64,000 nt of DNA from Hesseltinella vesiculosa (taxonomy: Eukaryota > Mucoromycota > Mucoromycetes > Mucorales > Cunninghamellaceae), in assembly GCA_002104935.1 (NCBI GenBank), contig MCGT01000040.1, positions 1 through 64,000 on the forward strand, read 5' to 3'. Made by a program: the position numbers and the translations under genes. A model generated the notes under the pieces. It ran no database searches. It had not been told where the DNA came from and saw nothing but the letters and a program-made list of their open reading frames with translations. Within the stretch, counting starts at the first letter, position 1. The number at the start of each line of letters is the position of its first letter. This document shows, piece after piece, positions 62,458 through 64,000 of the stretch.

Positions 62458-64000
62458 ATGGAGCTTACGATTGTCAAGCAGAAACGCAAGATAAGCTGCC
62501 TTGTGTGTCGATCGAAAAAGATAAAATGTGATGGGAGCCAGCCTTGTCAGGTTTGTGTGAAGCGCCATTGTCCAGATGCTTGCCAGTATCCGGAACGCCG
62601 GCCTCTTGGCAGACCAGCAAAGAACTCGGTTATGAACAAACTTCTACGACATCGGCAGCATTCGTCGCAACCGTCGCTGGTCAAGGAATTTATTTTTGAA
62701 AATCTCATGTACACCATCCCGACGGCCACGGCTCGCTTCCTCATGAATGACAAATCGCTGAATATGCACCAGCTGATCGATAATGAATTCAGTGAAACTT
62801 ACTGTGCAGCCATCACCAATCTGTCCATCGCTCGCCTCAGTCTGTCGCCTAATCCGTTTGTGCCGGATGTCAAGATGTTTGACTTGCTCGACACGTTTTC
62901 CTGGACCATGACAGAAGTCGTCAATATCTTTACCAGCAAAATCACAAGCCTTCCGTTGTTTAACGCGGAAGAGTACAATTTTATCGCTGCGGCGGTCTAT
63001 CAAGACATGTGCTTAAAGTTCCTGGGCGAACCGATCTTGCAGCCCCTGGACAATCCCTTGTCTGCGATCTCTACCGACGAGGCGGTGCGCCTGATTGAAT
63101 GCTTCTTTTCTGTGGACCCACAATCCATCCTGCTGAACAAGACCTTTGTGCTGCAAGCCTTCTGGTCCGACCAGGCCGACCCGATTTTGCTGTCGGTGAT
63201 CTATGGCACGACCCAGTATTTCAAGAAATTACTGGAGGGCAAGCCTGTGCGTCTATGGGAAGCGTCTGACCCAGCCACACGTAACCCGTTCCTCGACTAT
63301 GCCTATTTCTTGCTGCTCCAGTCGTCGTCCGAGGTTACCTTTGTCAAATACCAAGCCGTCATTATTTTGGGCCTGTTTGAAAATATCTATGGTTATCCCA
63401 AACGAGGCATGGCTCTCCTGTCCCTCGCACATATGATGGGTGAAAAGCTTGGTCTTCATGACGGTTCACTCTTTGCCTCGGAAATCAGCGGCGTCGAGGC
63501 CGAGCTGGCCTGTGTCTGCTATTGGGCTTGCATTCGCAACACAGTCCGTGGTTCTGTTGATGGTAAAGAACTGAAAAAAAAAATGGAGACAGTGAGGCTG
63601 ACCCAGTTTTATGAATGGATCAAGTCGGTCAAGTGGCCTATTACATTGACTTGGAAAAGGTACCGCTGCCTCCAGTGAATATTGACCAGTCGCTTTCTTA
63701 TCAAATGGAGAAATCCAGTGGAAATCTGCGTCTGATCAAGTCCTACTATTATCTGGTCGAGTCTTATTATGCGTGTATGGTGGTGTCCAAGTACACGTAT
63801 GTCCTGATGCAAGAATTTCCCGACGTCAAATACAACATCATGTACCCTGGCAAGCAGCAGCCTCGACATTTCGAAAAAAGCGTCGACGGCCTGCTGCCTC
63901 GTCTCGCAAAGGCTCTGCAGTCGTTTTCCACGTTTATCAAAGCCCATAAGCACACCTGGTCTCCTTTTCAAAAATACTGCATTGAGACTGCCTATCACCT
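62458..64000 (+). CDS. Zn2Cys6 fungal transcription factor (3' end beyond window)
   Basis: Two exons are visible: 62458-63562 and 63625 to the window end; the gene is cut at 64000. The N-terminus has the binuclear cluster CLVCRSKKIKCDG and PCQVCVKRHCPDACQYPERR, followed by a basic linker. The rest is the helical fungal regulatory (MHR) domain, with AHMMGEKLGLHDG and, after the intron, YYIDLEKVPLPPVNID. I place the acceptor at 63624 because this restores the frame; reading through the intron gives an early stop. The protein binds DNA as part of a fungal regulator of unknown targets. A GAL4-type cluster with a middle homology region is common for metabolic regulators. Confidence 0.9.

Overview
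The window looks like nuclear DNA of an early-diverging fungus, most likely Mucoromycota (Mucorales-like). The evidence is a set of compact fungal housekeeping genes, each cut by several 40-150 nt GT-AG introns that often carry long poly-A or poly-T runs, in an AT-leaning background with many non-coding repeats. The taxon is an inference from gene style; no rRNA or other marker is present.

Layout, left to right. 1-0.9 kb: a ~128-bp tandem repeat. 1.2-5.6 kb: an Asterix/PAT-complex subunit and the ribosome-biogenesis factor Nop14. 6.5-9.9 kb: a damaged Fanzor-like (eukaryotic TnpB-like) gene, A. 10.1-11.9 kb: an Scd6/LSM14 mRNA-decay factor. 15.1-22.5 kb: an alpha/beta-hydrolase fused to a tyrosine-phosphatase-like domain that lacks its catalytic cysteine, an unrecognised ATP-grasp-like protein, and a nucleobase permease. 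22.7-23.9 kb: a wax-synthase-like acyltransferase on the minus strand. 24-31.3 kb: an accessory block with a 1-kb alternating tandem array, a PD-(D/E)XK-like gene of unknown role, and a scrambled, partly palindromic copy of it. 31.9-36.4 kb: an NDR-family kinase and an ankyrin/DHHC palmitoyltransferase. 36.9-40.4 kb: an apparently intact Fanzor-like gene, B (minus strand). 41.6-45.5 kb: SDH4, a DTW-domain tRNA-modifying protein and a secreted GH20 hexosaminidase. 46.9-49.9 kb: MCM3. 51.6-54.9 kb: a third, divergent Fanzor-like gene, C. 55.3-58.1 kb: an Ede1/Eps15-like endocytic scaffold. 58.4-60.2 kb: a foldback element with ~400-bp inverted arms. 61.5 kb to the right edge: a TMEM14-family protein and a Zn2Cys6 transcription factor cut by the window end.

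The most interesting content is the three Fanzor-like loci. All keep the RuvC aspartates (DPGRR; DRDxxAA), a CxxC/CxxC zinc ribbon, a glutamate just before that ribbon (EFxTS) and an N-terminal zinc-knuckle-like motif, and they share intron positions and phases. About 20-25 nt after the stop codons of A and B lies a ~57-nt block conserved at the nucleotide level. It contains a hairpin whose two strands change together between copies; C has a similar hairpin followed by the same short motif at the same place. This is a good candidate for the guide-RNA (omega-RNA/fRNA) scaffold.

A second theme is a dispersed, foldback-forming non-coding repeat family present in at least five places, once flanking a small ORF. 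All gene calls rest on hand-joined exons in consistent phase and on recognised motifs. No database search was run.
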